DNA of 64,000 bases. Origin: Phlebopus portentosus. Taxonomy: Eukaryota; Basidiomycota; Agaricomycetes; Boletales; Boletinellaceae. Shown one piece after another: positions 9,822-22,300 of the stretch (position 1 is the stretch's first letter; every line of letters begins with the position of its first letter). A program made the position numbers and the translations under genes. The stretch is from positions 186,001 through 250,000 of the forward strand of contig JAYXKI010000002.1 in the NCBI GenBank assembly GCA_037892935.1, given 5' to 3'. The notes under the pieces are model-generated. The model was not told the origin of the DNA. It was given only the letters and a program-made list of their open reading frames with translations, and made no database searches.

Positions 9822-12673
9822 ATGCCTCGAATACCATCCGTGTCGCCGGCGACAGGAAAGCCAACCCAGCCTTATTTCATTCATACAGTCGATGGTAACT
9901 TCGTAGACAACTCAGGCCGCACTCTCATCCTCCGCGGCGTCAACCTTTCAGGTAACGCCAAGCAACCAATCACCGAGCCCTCGTATTTGCGCAATCACCT
10001 GTGGCAGTCTGGTGAGGATGGCAACAAATCATTCATCGGTCAGCCTTTGTGCTTGGAGGATGGGAGCGCGGATGTGCATCTTGCTCGGTTAAGAGGGTGG
10101 GGGTTCAATGTCTTGCGTTACCCGATTACCTGGGAGGCGTTGGAACACGAGGGACCGTGAGTTTGTCGTTCTTTACGTTCTTTCACAAGACAACTAATTC
10201 GTATTAGGGGTAAATACGATTATGAATTTATGGAGTACACGATTAAGGTGTTACGAAAATGTAAAGAATACGGTTTCACGGTTCTCATAGATCCTCATCA
10301 GGACGTCGTAAGCCACATCGACTTTGTTTGAATCAATTCATCATTTTTAATTTGTTTTCAGTGGTCACGCTTTTCGGGAGGTTCTGGTGCGCCTTACTGG
10401 ACCTTGATCGCATGCGGGATGAATCCGCATAACTTCACCGCAACTCAAGCTGCAATCGTACATTCGGAATATCCTGTTGCCCATGAACCTAAACCAGAAG
10501 AACTACCAGCGATGATCTGGAGTACCAACTACGGGCGACTCGTTTCACAAACAATATTCACGTTATTCTTCGCTGGGAAGGAATATGCTCCGAAATGCAT
10601 TATTGATGGGCAAAACATCCAAGACTACCTTCAGTCTCATTTCATCGCTGCCTTTGGTGCTCTAGCGGATCGTATACGAGAAGCTGGCGATCTGTACGAT
10701 GAATGCATCATCGGGTGGGACAGTATGAACGAGCCTGCGGAAGGCTGGTGCGGTTGGGACGATCTAAATTCCATACCATCAGAGCAAGGGTCAACAGCTA
10801 CCAAAGGCTCCCGGCCGACACCTGCACAATCTTTGCGGTTAGGCATGGGCCATGTACAAACTGTGGAACACTGGGCGTTTGGAAGCTTCGGGCCAAAGCA
10901 AGATGGCTGGGTCACCATCGACCCCAAAGGTCGAAAGATTTGGCTTGACCCAGAAGAGGAAGAAGAAGGTGTTAACAACCGATGGGGATGGAAACGCGAC
11001 GAAGACTGGAAACTTGGTATTTGCGTCTGGGCGCTGCATGGGGTCTGGGATGTAGAATCAGGATATGTTCTCCAGCCCGACTATTTCCGCTGTCCGCCCT
11101 TCGACCCCGATCGACCAGTAGTTTTCGAGGCCGACTTCTGGAGACCATTCTGGCGAAACTATATCGCACGAATACGAACTGCCCAACCGGAAGCTATATC
11201 TTTTGTGCAACCTCCTGTGTTTACTACCCCTCCTCCATTGGACGGACCGGATGATTTATGCGGTCGGTGCTGCTATTCCGCGCATTACTACGACGGGCTG
11301 ACGCTCGTCACGCGGCATTGGAACTGGTTCAATGCCGATGCATTGGGTGTGTTACGAGGGAAGTACAAGGCGCCTTGGATGGCTGCGAAGATCGGAGAAC
11401 GCGCGATTCGCAAGTCGTTACAGGAACAACTAGGCATACTCAAAGACGATTCCAATATCCTTGGTCCTTATCCGACGTTGATCGGTGAGATTGGCACACC
11501 ATTCGACATGGATAACAAGCGCTCGTATGGGTGGACGGACGGTGGCAAATACGCAGGAGACTACTCTTGTCAGCAAAAGGCGCTTGACGCTAGTATGAAC
11601 GCCGCAGACGGACCGAATGCACTAAGTTACACTATTTGGAATTACTGCCCGGATAATTGCCACGAGTGGGGTGACAATTGGAACATGGAAGATCTGAGCT
11701 TGTGGTCCGTGGATGACTTGGCTCCCGTGCCTAGTACAGATGGTTTGCGTATGCGCAACGCGGACTCATCCGAAGTTGGGTTACTCCGCAAAAAGAGTTC
11801 GAATGCTTTGATTAGAGTACGGCAGGTCGCGTATGCGACGCCTTCGGCCACTGCATCTGCTGTATCGTTAGCGACGCTAGGTGGCGGGTCTGACGATGAG
11901 TATGAGCAGTTTGAGAGGGACGTGATGAAGACTATTCATGGCCTTGGAATCGACAGAACTATGGCTGCTGCCCGACCGCATTGGATCAATCCATACGACT
12001 TCTTGACTGACGGCGCTCGTGCCGTGCGCGCGTTCGCACGACCTTATCCTGTAGCAACTGTCGGCCTACCGATTGACATCCAATTTGACATCCACAAGGC
12101 CGAGTTCAAGCTAACCGTCAGAGTCCGACCGGAAGACCGCCTATTGTCGACCACCACGACGGAACGTCGACTTCTTCGAGTACACTCGCCAAGCATGTCG
12201 ACTACGCGGAGCTCCCGACGGAGATATTTATTCCGCTTGTTCATTATGCGAGACAAGACATTCTTGACAGGAGTCTCCTTGCCTCACAACAAGCCGACCA
12301 GCAACTAGATTCTGATTCTCCTAATCCTCAAAACATGGCGAACGATGATGGAGCCTACGTAACACACCCTAGCCCCGCCAGTCTCTCATCTGCTACCACA
12401 CTTCCCGTGTCCGCCCCGCTCGTCGACATCCACGTAACAGCCTCCTCAGGGAGGTGGAGCATCGAGGGCCAATGCCTCCGATGGTGGTACCCCGTTCCCG
12501 CAGAGGACCAGCCCGACTTAGAACATACAATCCGCATCACCCGAAGTCTCGGAGCGATAAGGGTCAAGCACGACCCAACGCATCGCGGAGAGGCTGCTTC
12601 GCCTTCTACGGGATTCTGGGATGTATGCGACCAGGTATGCAAGGGCGACTTTGACGGGTGTTGTATTATGTGA
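9822..12673 (+). CDS. Glycoside hydrolase family 5, steryl-glucosidase/EGC-related type, with a one-base frameshift
   Basis: Exons 9822-10156, 10208-10307 and 10362-12673. The protein has a GH5 (beta/alpha)8 barrel: early GVNLSG, then RYPITWEALE, LIDPHQD, the acid/base glutamate in WDSMNEP and the nucleophile in IGEIGTPFD. The large size (about 915 codons) and C-terminal beta domain match fungal intracellular GH5 enzymes that cleave steryl glucosides or glucosylceramide (EGCrP2-like). No signal peptide is seen. The frame of exon 3 stays open to 12308, but homologous-looking sequence (TEIFIPLVHYARQDIL, then RWSIEGQCLRWWYP) continues in another frame to 12673. The switch lies at about 12140, where a C appears to be missing after VRPED. 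Adding one base makes the whole length a multiple of three. It is either a recent loss or a sequence error. Confidence 0.85.
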
Positions 12674-13422
12674 TTGTTTTGAGTTTTGTTTATGTCATTT
12701 TTTGGTATGCGATTTTCAGTCACGATGCATACACGCTTTCTTATTCTTCTTGGACGATTCTACTCTTCTCTTCTCCCCCAGTTTTACCCGCATCCACTCG
12801 GTGACGAAGACGTGTATTTCGGTCTAATCGTCCCCCTCCCTTTCTCTCTCCCACCTCTATTACTTTCTTGGGGTGTTGGTGTACGACTACGGCTACTCTT
12901 CCCTCCTTTTGACATTTTGACATCTTACGTCTTCAATCGCCTAATCCTCAGCTCAGGTTCTAGTAATCTTGTCGTCTCCTCTCTCCTCCATATTGCATAC
13001 TGTATGTATATACATCCATTAGGCATAGTCATCGCGATTTTTCTGCTCTACTGTCTATTATCCACCGTGATTATACCTTCTCGACTCAAAGTATTCGACA
13101 GATGAAACATGCATGCTATGATATAATATCGACATGAAATGTAGGAGATCAGCTGTATTCTGAGCTATGATACAGATATCCAACACAATGTTAGTATGTT
13201 CTGAATCTCGCTTCCCGTCTTACAAGTAGTTGCTCTCGCTCACTCAGCGCTGGCTCCTGATTCTTACAAGCCCACAGCGCCCCAAAGTTCTGATTCAGAG
13301 ATTAGTTCTCACACAATTGTGTGTTTATCATCTCAACCACACGTCCTGATTCCATCTCAAGCTTTTCATCTCATTTGCATTGTTCTAATGGCCTTTCCTA
13401 AGTCAAATAACGACGAAAGTCC
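12674..13422. other. Intergenic
   Basis: 3' flank of the GH5 gene and 5' flank of an F-box relic. Pyrimidine-rich in 12740-12920. No gene or RNA recognised. Confidence 0.4.
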
Positions 13423-13997
13423 ATGAGTTCCCTCGAAATCTGGGGAATCGTTCTTCACTTCGCTACATCAGTACCAAATGCATGTGATGCGCACCACAGA
13501 TCCTTTCGCTTATGCAGGGCCGTTAGAGCAAGATGATAGTGTCGGGAAGAATCATTTCTCGTGGCCTCTCAGGTAATGGACATTACTTGTCGACGCTGGA
13601 ACTGAATGGCTTATATGCGAACCGACCGCATGCATGATGCGTATTATTTTTATCGTGATGAAGTCAGGAGTTGCTTGCACGAACCTGCAGAAAGCCGTTC
13701 TTACTTGCGCAACCTAACTCTTAACATTCGGAGTCCAGACGGCCCTTCTCCGCATAGATCAGCTGCCTCCTGTCGAGAAACTTGGTCGTCGCGTCTATGC
13801 GCGCCATTCCGCTCACAACGACCATCGAGGTCGTTAGGATTCTCAGTGGCCCAACGTATGCTGATCTCGCGAGACGGGCCCGGGGCAGGCAGACTTTCGA
13901 TACCTTTCGACAAACATCCACCGTGCTGATGCGCAACCATGGAGTTCGGTATGAAGATCGCACTGGGAAGATGTTCCATGACGAGACGACGGAATAA
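13423..13997 (+). pseudogene. F-box-like protein, copy 3, internally deleted relic
   Basis: The start MSSLEIWGIVLHFATSVPNA parallels copy 2. Then a frameshift occurs and TTDPFAYAGPLEQDD continues in another frame. Most of the middle is missing. The C-terminal part (about 13782-13997) reads VVRILSGPTYADLA, then GVRYEDRTGKMFHDE. It is on the opposite strand to copies 1 and 2. The ordering of conserved blocks shows it is a real member, but it cannot make a full protein. Confidence 0.65.
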
Positions 13998-14419
13998 TTA
14001 TTCGGAAACAAGTAGTTATTTTTCCCCAAAGTTTACTATGTCTCCTGTAAATCTTGGACCAAATCATAGACATCAGACATCATCTGATAGTAACATTTGC
14101 ACTGAACACCATACCGTACCACGAACATTCCAAGGATGGAATTCTTAGACCCAGATATTTGGAAGAGATGAGACATTATAAAAACGAAGAACGGAAGCAG
14201 AGGAGAGGATGTATCAGAGAGTATTCCACATTCCAATTGTAATTTGTATAGGCGAAATTCTCTACATTGTCCTTATGATATGGACCTCCAAGCAATATGC
14301 AAATGAAAAGAAACCAAACATAGTCAATAAATTACCGTTAAGTTGAGAAGATCCGCAGGGAAGCCCAGTAAGTGAACACGGACAAATTAATTAATGTGCG
14401 CAGTACGAAGATATGCAAA
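13998..14419. other. Intergenic
   Basis: Between the F-box relic and the stop of the zinc-finger gene. Nothing recognised. Confidence 0.4.
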
Positions 14420-16388
14420 TTACGAGAGGAAGACTCTGCGGAGGTCCGTCAGCGCGGCCGGTTCGCGGCAAATAGGACATCGCAAATCCTCTTTGAGGGT
14501 GTCGCGAATACACCTACGAAAGCGGAACGAGAATAGAATATTGGTTGAAAATCAGTGAGAGAAGAGAACTGCATGCGATAAGAATAAAGAGGAAAGGCGA
14601 CGTACTCTGTACCGAAGATGTGTCCACAAGCCAACGAGCTGAGATTATCCTCCCGTTCAAGGCAGAGAGAGCATTCATGCCCGGGCCTTCAGGTTCTGCA
14701 GAAGACGATGATGACGACTCCGCCTGTACCGATGGCTGCGCTGGAAGGGTTCGTACCATTCGTGCTGATGTTGCTATGATAGATTCAGGAGGACGGGGAG
14801 GCACATCCGCACTGGATGACGAAGGAACAGGGACAGAGAGGGAGTTGCTGCTATCTTCAAGTTCGTATGGAGGAGGTGGAAATGGGGGTAGCGAAGGCGA
14901 CGTGGGTATGTCCAATTCGGGCAGAGTATTTGGAGTCGCTGTTGGTGCGGGCATGGGTATAGTATGGTGAGATTGTACATTGATTGTGTTGCAGCTGGAA
15001 TATAAATACGGTTGGTTGGAGGGGGTGGTCGTAAAGCATCAGCATCGGAAAGGTCTGTAGTACTTTGCGAGCCGTCCGATGTCCCGGGTGGTTGTAGATC
15101 AATCGGTGCCGCTGAATCTGATGCTGGGGTTGTACAGCGTTCCTCCGATTGATGCTTTGTATCAACAACCACGGTTAGAAAGGAATGCAATAGCATGACA
15201 ATAGGCGGTAAGGCAGGTCACTCACCAAGACTAGTTCCTGTGCAGATAAGAAATATCGATCGCAAGGCGCACAATAATGTAACGAACTCTCCTCCCCGGC
15301 CCTCTCATTCACAATCCTAGCTCTAGGTCCTGGCCGTACGCTCGTATCTACGCTCGCATTCGCATTCACACCACGACCCGTACGCGCTGGTCGTTGCGAA
15401 CGACTAGAGTCTGCCATTGCACTTAACACTTCAGGTGAAGGTCGCTCTAGGATGGAGCGATCAAAGTTCGGCACTCGCAAAGCTTGAGCTTCCAGCTCTC
15501 TGTAGCGTATGTTGTGATCGTTCATCTCCGACATATGCTATTTCGAACACATGCGCTATTCAATATAATTGAGCATGAACGATCGATTCACACCTTACCT
15601 TTCGTTTTCCATCCGTATGAGTAAAACGCGTCTCACATAACGCGCACCAGAGCTCCGGCCTATCATTTGTAGGGTGCAGCTCGCGCCGACTGCGAACGTT
15701 CCGGTGTTTTTCAGCGAGGACATGGTGCTTTACGTGCGTCATTACTTATTTCTCTACTTTAGACAAAGAGAAAGGTGACATACATTTAGAAGTCTCTCGG
15801 GTTGGAACCTGAAGTCCTTATTGCAGACACGGCAAAAGCTATACAAATCATTCTGCGCTTGAACTTCATCCTGCTGGTTTCGCAATTGCCTCTCTTCTCC
15901 CCTGGCCCTCTCTCTTTCAAGCTTGCTCCGATATGCTGGATCATGAACGGTAAGGTGCTTTTAGTTTACTATTAGCTGAAGATCCCACAATTGAAACAGT
16001 TCGACCACCACCACGTACCTCTTGCAATCCGTTTTTGCTTTCAAACGAACGATCACAGAACAAGCAGAAATGCGCACGATCACTCTCGTTCAGCTGCTCA
16101 CCATGCTTGGTGAGCCGGGCATTGCGGACATCCCGATGATGACCGTTATACTGCTTACGGAGAAAACATTGGCAAGACTGTTAGAAATCTCGCCACAAGG
16201 TATTAGAACCTCACCAGGAGTTGCTTCGCACTATCTGCAAGGCCGGGGTCCTGGATTCGCCTGCCATTTGGTATACTCGAGGTCGAGGATGCAGAAGTAG
16301 CTATGATGAATGGATCAGCCTGCTCATAGATCTGGCGTCCTTGCTTCTGTAGGTAGTGTGCGTTCTGGGAGCTGGGTGACTGGCCCAT
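14420..16388 (-). CDS. Zinc-finger protein with C2H2-type fingers and a C-terminal RING-like domain
   Basis: Spliced gene of at least eight exons. Clear exons are 16215-16388, 16019-16177, 15784-15957, 15599-15727, 15226-15537 and a start of the next at 15154; each length is a multiple of three with phase-0 junctions. Fingers are completed across introns: CLFCDRSFESKNGLQE then HLTVHD, CRVCNKDFRF.. then HHVLAEKH, CALCETRFTH.. then HMSEMNDH, and CAPCDRYFLSAQELVL then H. A Pro/Ser-rich linker follows. The end is a RING pattern, CSLCLERE, ACGHIFGTECI, CPICREP. The usual fifth ligand (Cys after HxF) is Gly here. The exon boundaries between about 14650 and 15000 are uncertain because the linker and the RING lie in different frames. 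A RING suggests ubiquitin ligase activity; target unknown. Confidence 0.7.
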
Positions 16389-16949
16389 ATGCCCTGATAC
16401 TCTGTTCTGATTCAGAGATGATTACGAGTCGAGAGAAAGCGAAGACGAGAAGAGTACAATGACACTTGGCATTAGGAGAAGACCGACGACGAGGACGAGA
16501 AGAAGATGCAAAGAAAGATAGGCTGGCTTTACTTTATGTACTTCAGGAGGCATCATCGCTTGTGAGCGCGCTCTTGCCGGCAACCTGGTTTGATTGCCCT
16601 GTGCTTGCCCTTTCCTAGTTCACGGAGCATTGCCTGGACGTGATATGAATGAAGAGAAATAAATAGTGAAAAATCGAGAAATACTCGACGTAAAAGTCCA
16701 GTACTTCATACTTAGTTAGTTACCGCGAACGAACCACTGAGAAAATGAATTTTAAACTCGTCGCTGTGTGGGCGATGATCTCCGAATTTCCCAATATGGC
16801 AAGTTGCGAAGGTGTGCCGGCCGCCAAGAGTTCGGCCACTTGAAGTTGCTGCGGCATGCCGAAGAGTAGACCCACAAGTACCGCCTCGTCCTCCTTCTTA
16901 AACCCACCCTCTCTTCCTCGTTCCATCATCATCATATTCATTTCTTAGA
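16389..16949. other. Intergenic, probable divergent promoter region
   Basis: Lies between the starts of the zinc-finger gene (-) and the M50B-like gene (+). A 73-codon minus-strand frame at 16720-16941 looks like chance. Confidence 0.4.
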
Positions 16950-18462
16950 ATGCCATATGTCGACGAGCTCGACGTGCGCGATTTCGCCGACTTTACAACG
17001 TTGTATCCAAGGGACGTCAGGTCGCGTTTGACCCCGACAGACACTCAACGCACAACTCTCATCGTCGCGGCGTGTTATATCGTTGCTATCGCCATCTTGT
17101 GGTGCGTATAGGTGTTTATCGCTTAGTGACGCGACAAGCTGAGGAACTGCGCAGGCATGTCCCCGTTCTTAGCTGGATAAGTACGTATAACGTAGCTTGC
17201 TTTTGAGATGGTTGAACCTGATCTTGAGTCCATGTAGTATACCCATTCAAGTTTGTTTGTATGGCTTTTGCTCCTGACGGTCTTACCTAACGAATATTTC
17301 AGGCTCTTGACTGTCGGCTTCCATGAAGTACATTTGCAAGTTTTTTGCAGGGCCTGAAACGAAAGCTAATGGACTTATGTTTCCTTAGATGAGCCATGCC
17401 ATTGCAGGTATTTTAACCTGTGCGCATATCGAGTCCGTCGAATTAGACCGTGTGTGCTTCCTTTCCTTCCTCATCGATCTGTTTCTTATGTATCGCGGAA
17501 CCTGCAGCGGACGAAGGCGGCGCAACACGCATGTCAGGCGGTGTACCCTTCATCACCCTCCCCGCAGGGTACCTCGGTTCTTCCTTCATTGGCGCGTGCC
17601 TCATCGCCTGCGGATTTAACATCAATGCGTCAAAAGTCGCGTCACTCGTCCTCGCTGCATTTTTTCTTTTTACGCTTTGGTGGGCGAGACGGAACTTACT
17701 GTGAGCTTCTCACCGTAAACGACAGCTAGTCCATTTTTCTGATAGAACCAAAATAGGACGTGGGTTTTGATATTAGGCATGTCTGGTCTTATTGTCGCTT
17801 TCTGGTTTATCAAGGATGCTGTGGCCCTTCGATTCCTCGTAAGCTTTCGCGTTTCGTTTTCTCGTGAAAACCTAAGGCTTTCTGCGTTAGGTGCTATTCA
17901 TCGGCGTCATGTCATGCATGTATGTTCTCTGGGACGTCATCGGTACGCTTGATCCGGATCTCTTTGCTGCACAAATAGTGACAAATAAGCATTTTCGAAT
18001 TAAAATGTGATGGATACAGATGATACGATAGCGCGGAAAGTTAATTCGTCTGACGCCTCTGCCTTTGCGCACGTTTGCGGGTGCTGCCCTTCTCAAGGTA
18101 TGCATTCTTCTCGTCGCAAGATCCGAAGTGCTGATGACGTCTGGAATGAATGATCAGTTTGGGGAGTGATCTGGTTGATAATCGCCTTTTGCTTTTTCGC
18201 AGCTGGGATTCTGGTCGGGTTGGTCGCGTTTAAGGTACACTTCAACTCTTTTTGCACTCATTTTCCCATGTCGCTCATGATGCGATCATTCAATGCGATT
18301 CAGCAATCTCAAGAGCAACAGGAAAGCGACTCAGAGAACTTCCTGCCTACACCCGGTTCATCCTCTGCTGGACTTCCCTCACCCGCACGTTTACTATCAA
18401 GCTGGAGCGTATACCTCGTATCACTCGCAAGCTCAGCTTTTCTCGTTGCTTCAGGATTATAG
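16950..18462 (+). CDS. Peptidase M50B-like integral membrane metalloprotease
   Basis: Eleven exons can be traced with GT..AG borders and consistent phase: 16950-17101, 17155-17180, 17238-17250, 17303-17327, 17389-17449, 17508-17700, 17757-17838, 17891-17942, 18020-18097, 18158-18234 and 18304-18462; total 918 nt, 305 codons plus stop. The zinc motif HEMSH (HExxH) is formed exactly across the fourth intron. It is followed by ESVELD, then DEGGATRMSGG, the signature of the fungal M50B-like family. Multiple hydrophobic helices fill the rest and a Ser/Gln-rich loop lies near the C terminus. Family members are predicted intramembrane zinc proteases; the substrate is not known. Exon 3 has only 13 nt. 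Confidence 0.88.
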
Positions 18463-18863
18463 TGCTACAAAAGCCTCTGACTTTTTTTGTTTGCACGGTG
18501 TACATACCATGATTCCCATCATGATTTCATGAGCTATGACGTATAGGAAGAAGGAAGGGAGGAGATACCTAGCGGGAAATTATCCCGACTGGGGAGGGGA
18601 ACCTGATACCAGCTTGGTATACCTACGGACTGGATGATACTCAGAGCCTTGATACTTTCTTGATGTATCCCTTACTATTGTCTTTTCGACTTTTCGATTA
18701 TTTTGTAGTTTGTATCTATTACCATTGTTGTTACTATTTCTTGATGTCTGGAATACCATAATGAAGGCTTTCGGGTGTCATGATATGACACCTAAGTCTG
18801 TTTGACCTTTCAACACGCAGGTCCAAGAATTAGCAGATTTGTCCAAAGCTTTTGATGTCGTGA
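18463..18863. other. Intergenic
   Basis: 3' flank of the M50B-like gene. Nothing recognised apart from T-rich stretches. Confidence 0.4.
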
Positions 18864-18968
18864 GCATCATTGGTGTAGTGGTTAGCATGGAGTCTTCCGG
18901 CATAGGATACAGATTGGCTTCCTCCTATAGCCACGCCTTGGAGGCTCAGGTCACGAACCGTATGATGC
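18864..18968 (+). tRNA. tRNA-like sequence with intron and defective T arm
   Basis: The ends GCATCAT (18864-18870) and ATGATGC (18962-18968) pair perfectly as an acceptor stem. TGGTGTAGTGGTTAGCAT gives a canonical D arm. GAGTC can pair with GGCTC after an insert of about 40 nt placed like a tRNA intron, which would put CCG (Arg) at the anticodon. Only 14 nt lie between GGCTC and the acceptor 3' strand, where about 22 are needed, so no normal T arm forms. It is probably a tRNA pseudogene, and the identity is uncertain. Confidence 0.45.
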
Positions 18969-19331
18969 ACTGTTTGTTGCTGAAATAAGTTTGTTTTTCT
19001 CCCTAGCGAATTGCGGGTATGCACGTCCGATTATGCTTCACCGAAAGCTTGCCGTAAATGCCTTAAGTTACTTAGACTTAGTACAGACAGACATCCAAGC
19101 ACAATGTAAAGTAGCAACAGCAATGCGTACGTTAGCAACGGTCCTTCCACGAGTCTTCAAGAGTAGACTCAAGCATCGTTATTTCATATACATTGTATAC
19201 GCAAGTGTATGCTCGACCTTCAGAAGTTTGTTCTAGTTTCATTCTTTTAAATCACACGCATATGAAATCAAGTGCAAAACGCTCGTAAAGAAGCTACACA
19301 GAACTACTTGTGTTCCTCGCAAAGAATTGCA
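18969..19331. other. Intergenic, 3' flank of CWC22
   Basis: No gene or RNA recognised. Confidence 0.4.
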
Positions 19332-22300
19332 TCACCTTCTTCTACGGTCAACTTCCGTCTCCCTGTCGTCCCTGTATCTCGGCGCGGTCCTATCATAACC
19401 ACGATCGCGCTCGCGGTGTCTGTCTGGAATAGGTGAGGGAGAACCAGGACGGCGCATCTTCGACGGTGGGGGCGAGCGGGAAGGCGATTCGGATGGTGTC
19501 CTCCCGCGTCCAGATTGGTATCTGTCCTTCTCCCGGCCCCTATAATCAGGCGTAGGAGAGCGACGACGAGGTGGCGGGGAATAGTCGTCTCTGCCTCCAC
19601 GATGAGGGTAACCGCGGTCGCGATCACGGTCATCATAGCGCGTAGGAGGCTCCCGGATCATGTGCGGTGGGGGCGACCGAGAGCGGAAACGGTGCCGTCC
19701 ATTCGGCGAATAGGCCCTCGGCGGAGGTGGCGATCGCTCACGCTCTTTGTATCTTCCATTCGGCGAGGGGTCTCGGCCATAACGTCCAGATGGCTCGGGT
19801 TCTCGATATCGCTCGCGTTCACGGCCAATGGGTGGCCTACGAGTCGAAGGTGGTGACAAGGATCGAGAGTCTGAGCGTCCACGAGGAGGCGGATGGCGGG
19901 CAGGCGGTGATGGCGCACGCGAGTCGGATCTTCCTCTTGCACGTCTCGGAGGGGACCGAGACTGAGAATCGTACCTACCGCGTTCCCGCCTCGGTGGAGT
20001 CAATGAACGCTTGCGTCGCGGAGACCGCGAACGAGAAACTGAACTGGAAGGTGCACGTCTCCTTCTCGATCCACGTCGCGAACGACTGTCGGATTCAGAC
20101 TCAGATCCATCCGAATCCGACTCAGAATCATCGTCAGAGTCCGACGAAGTAGGGTCAGAATCCGACTCTGACGACGACTCCTCTTCCATGAGTGCTCGAC
20201 GTTGTTCCATGATGAGTCGTGGTGCGTTCTATAAGTCGAGGACATTAAATACTTAACTTGAGCCAACTCTTAAGGAAGAACACGTACCTTCAGATGTTCA
20301 CGCATCTCCTCCGTAACAACACCCAAGCCGATACTTGTGAAGTAATTGATAGAGAACCTTGTATTCTTCGGGTTGTCCATCGGGAACATTCCCTCGCAAA
20401 ATTTCTTAACCTCAGGGTCCTTGAATCGCTCTGCGACAGTCTTGATACCCATCGCTTCAACCATCTCCTGGAACAAAATCTTCATGAAGATACGGCTACT
20501 ACTTGTTGTGTCGTCTTCGTTCATCCTGATCGCATCAAACACCGCCCACGATATTGCATCTGTAGCAACCATGTGACCGAAGAAACGGGCAATATTGCGC
20601 AGTCTGTTCGTTTCGTAACGGTGAATGGTATCGTAATAGTCACGGAAAGCCTGCTCAAGTGCGTCGGTCCAGACTCGGTTTAGTTTACTGAATCGCTCGC
20701 CGATCAAACCGTAGAATTTTGAGTATGTGCGCTCTTGAGAGCAACATTCGATCACCATCTTGATCAACTCAATCTAATGCACCTGTCAGATTTTATCCGT
20801 GTTGTACTCAGCGCTTCCACACACCTCTTCGCCTTCGTTGATCTGCACTTTCAGCAGCTTGTGAACGGCTTCTTCATAGTTAAGCGCATTCATAATAGTC
20901 AAGTAGATGGTTCGTCGGAGATTGACGAGGTTCGTGGAGGTTTGGTCTTCGATACCCTCTTTTTCTTCGACTAAAGCTGACAGTCAGCTTAGCAATAAAA
21001 GAAAACCACTATACAGACCTTCCTCCTCTTTGGAACTTTCATCACTATCTCCTTCGGAGTTTTCTTCTTCATCGGAGTCTTCGCCGAGAATCTCAGCTTT
21101 TATTTCCTTATATTTCTCCTCGTTTTCAAGATACTTCGGGTCAAACTTGAAAATGTCTAAACGAAGTTCATAAGTAATCATGAATAATATAAAAAGAGGG
21201 GACGGGATACATACTCAGGCCCTCTTGTACCTGAAGTTCATCATCAAGCCCAATTTGATGCGTGATTTGCTCCTCTTCTAGCACCAGGTCCAAGCCCTCC
21301 GGAATAATAGGGTTGTCCTTGTATTTGTCTTTTCGCACCTGCATCAATACCTCAATCATATATTGCACACGCTGCGAGATGCTGCCTTCATTCAGCACTG
21401 CACGAAAGCGCTCATAGACCGACGCGTTCGCTTTTGGTGAGTTCTCCGCAAGGTATGCCCCTACTTCTCGCATGAATCCCACGGCGATTTCAATCGAGTC
21501 ATCGGTTGGCCTCTCGAGCAGAAGAACGAGGATTTGCAATGCGATTATCTCGTGTGCTACGGCTTGGTTAACGAGATGAGCGATGAACATCGTGGTCGAG
21601 ATGCACAAAGTCTGCAAACGGATGGTCAGGTAAAGAAAATACTAAAACGACCTACGACCAATAACATACCTTGTCGTTTCGCTTGAACGCACGTCTAAAC
21701 TGACTGATGAGGCGAGTCAGCAGTAATTCACCTATCTGCGGCAGCTTTGTATTGATAATAGCCACGAGTGCAGCGAACACAGGCGTAAACGGTAAACTAG
21801 ATGCTTGCGCCTTCATGATGCTGCGACAAAACAGACCACGCCCACGGATAAGGTTCTCAGAGAACAACTCGGGAACAACATCCTTAATGTTTGAGATGTT
21901 GACCCTATTCACGATACCTGTGATCGACTTGCGCAGTGCATCCCATGAAAGACGCTGGTACTCTGCGCTTGACTTGTCCTTCGCTGCCGCTTCAACTTGC
22001 ATCGCACGAAGTCGTGCAGGAGGAATATAGGCGCCCCCGGAGCGGGACGAAAGTAGTTTCGCGAATTCCGCCTTAGTATCGAGCTCTTTCGCCTTCTCCT
22101 TGTCTTTTTCTTTCTCGTCGTCCTTCCCATTGAGCTCTTTCTCAGCCATTTTCAAGGCCAGCTGGCGCTCGCGTTCTCGACGTCGCACTGGATCCACATC
22201 ATCAAGGCGCGGTATATCAGGCTTGGCACGTGGTCCTGGCGGCGACACAGACCTGTGTCGGTTCGTAGGAGGCGGTGATGCTGCGTCTTGAACTGCCGAG

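Noticed and set aside
12686..13105. Plus-strand open frame of 139 codons after the GH5 gene
   Set aside because: Hydrophobic, pyrimidine-driven sequence in a 3' flank with no family resemblance or start context; likely chance.
19515..20152. Plus-strand open frames over the CWC22 tail
   Set aside because: They mirror the RS-rich repeat codons on the opposite strand, which leave other frames open by composition.
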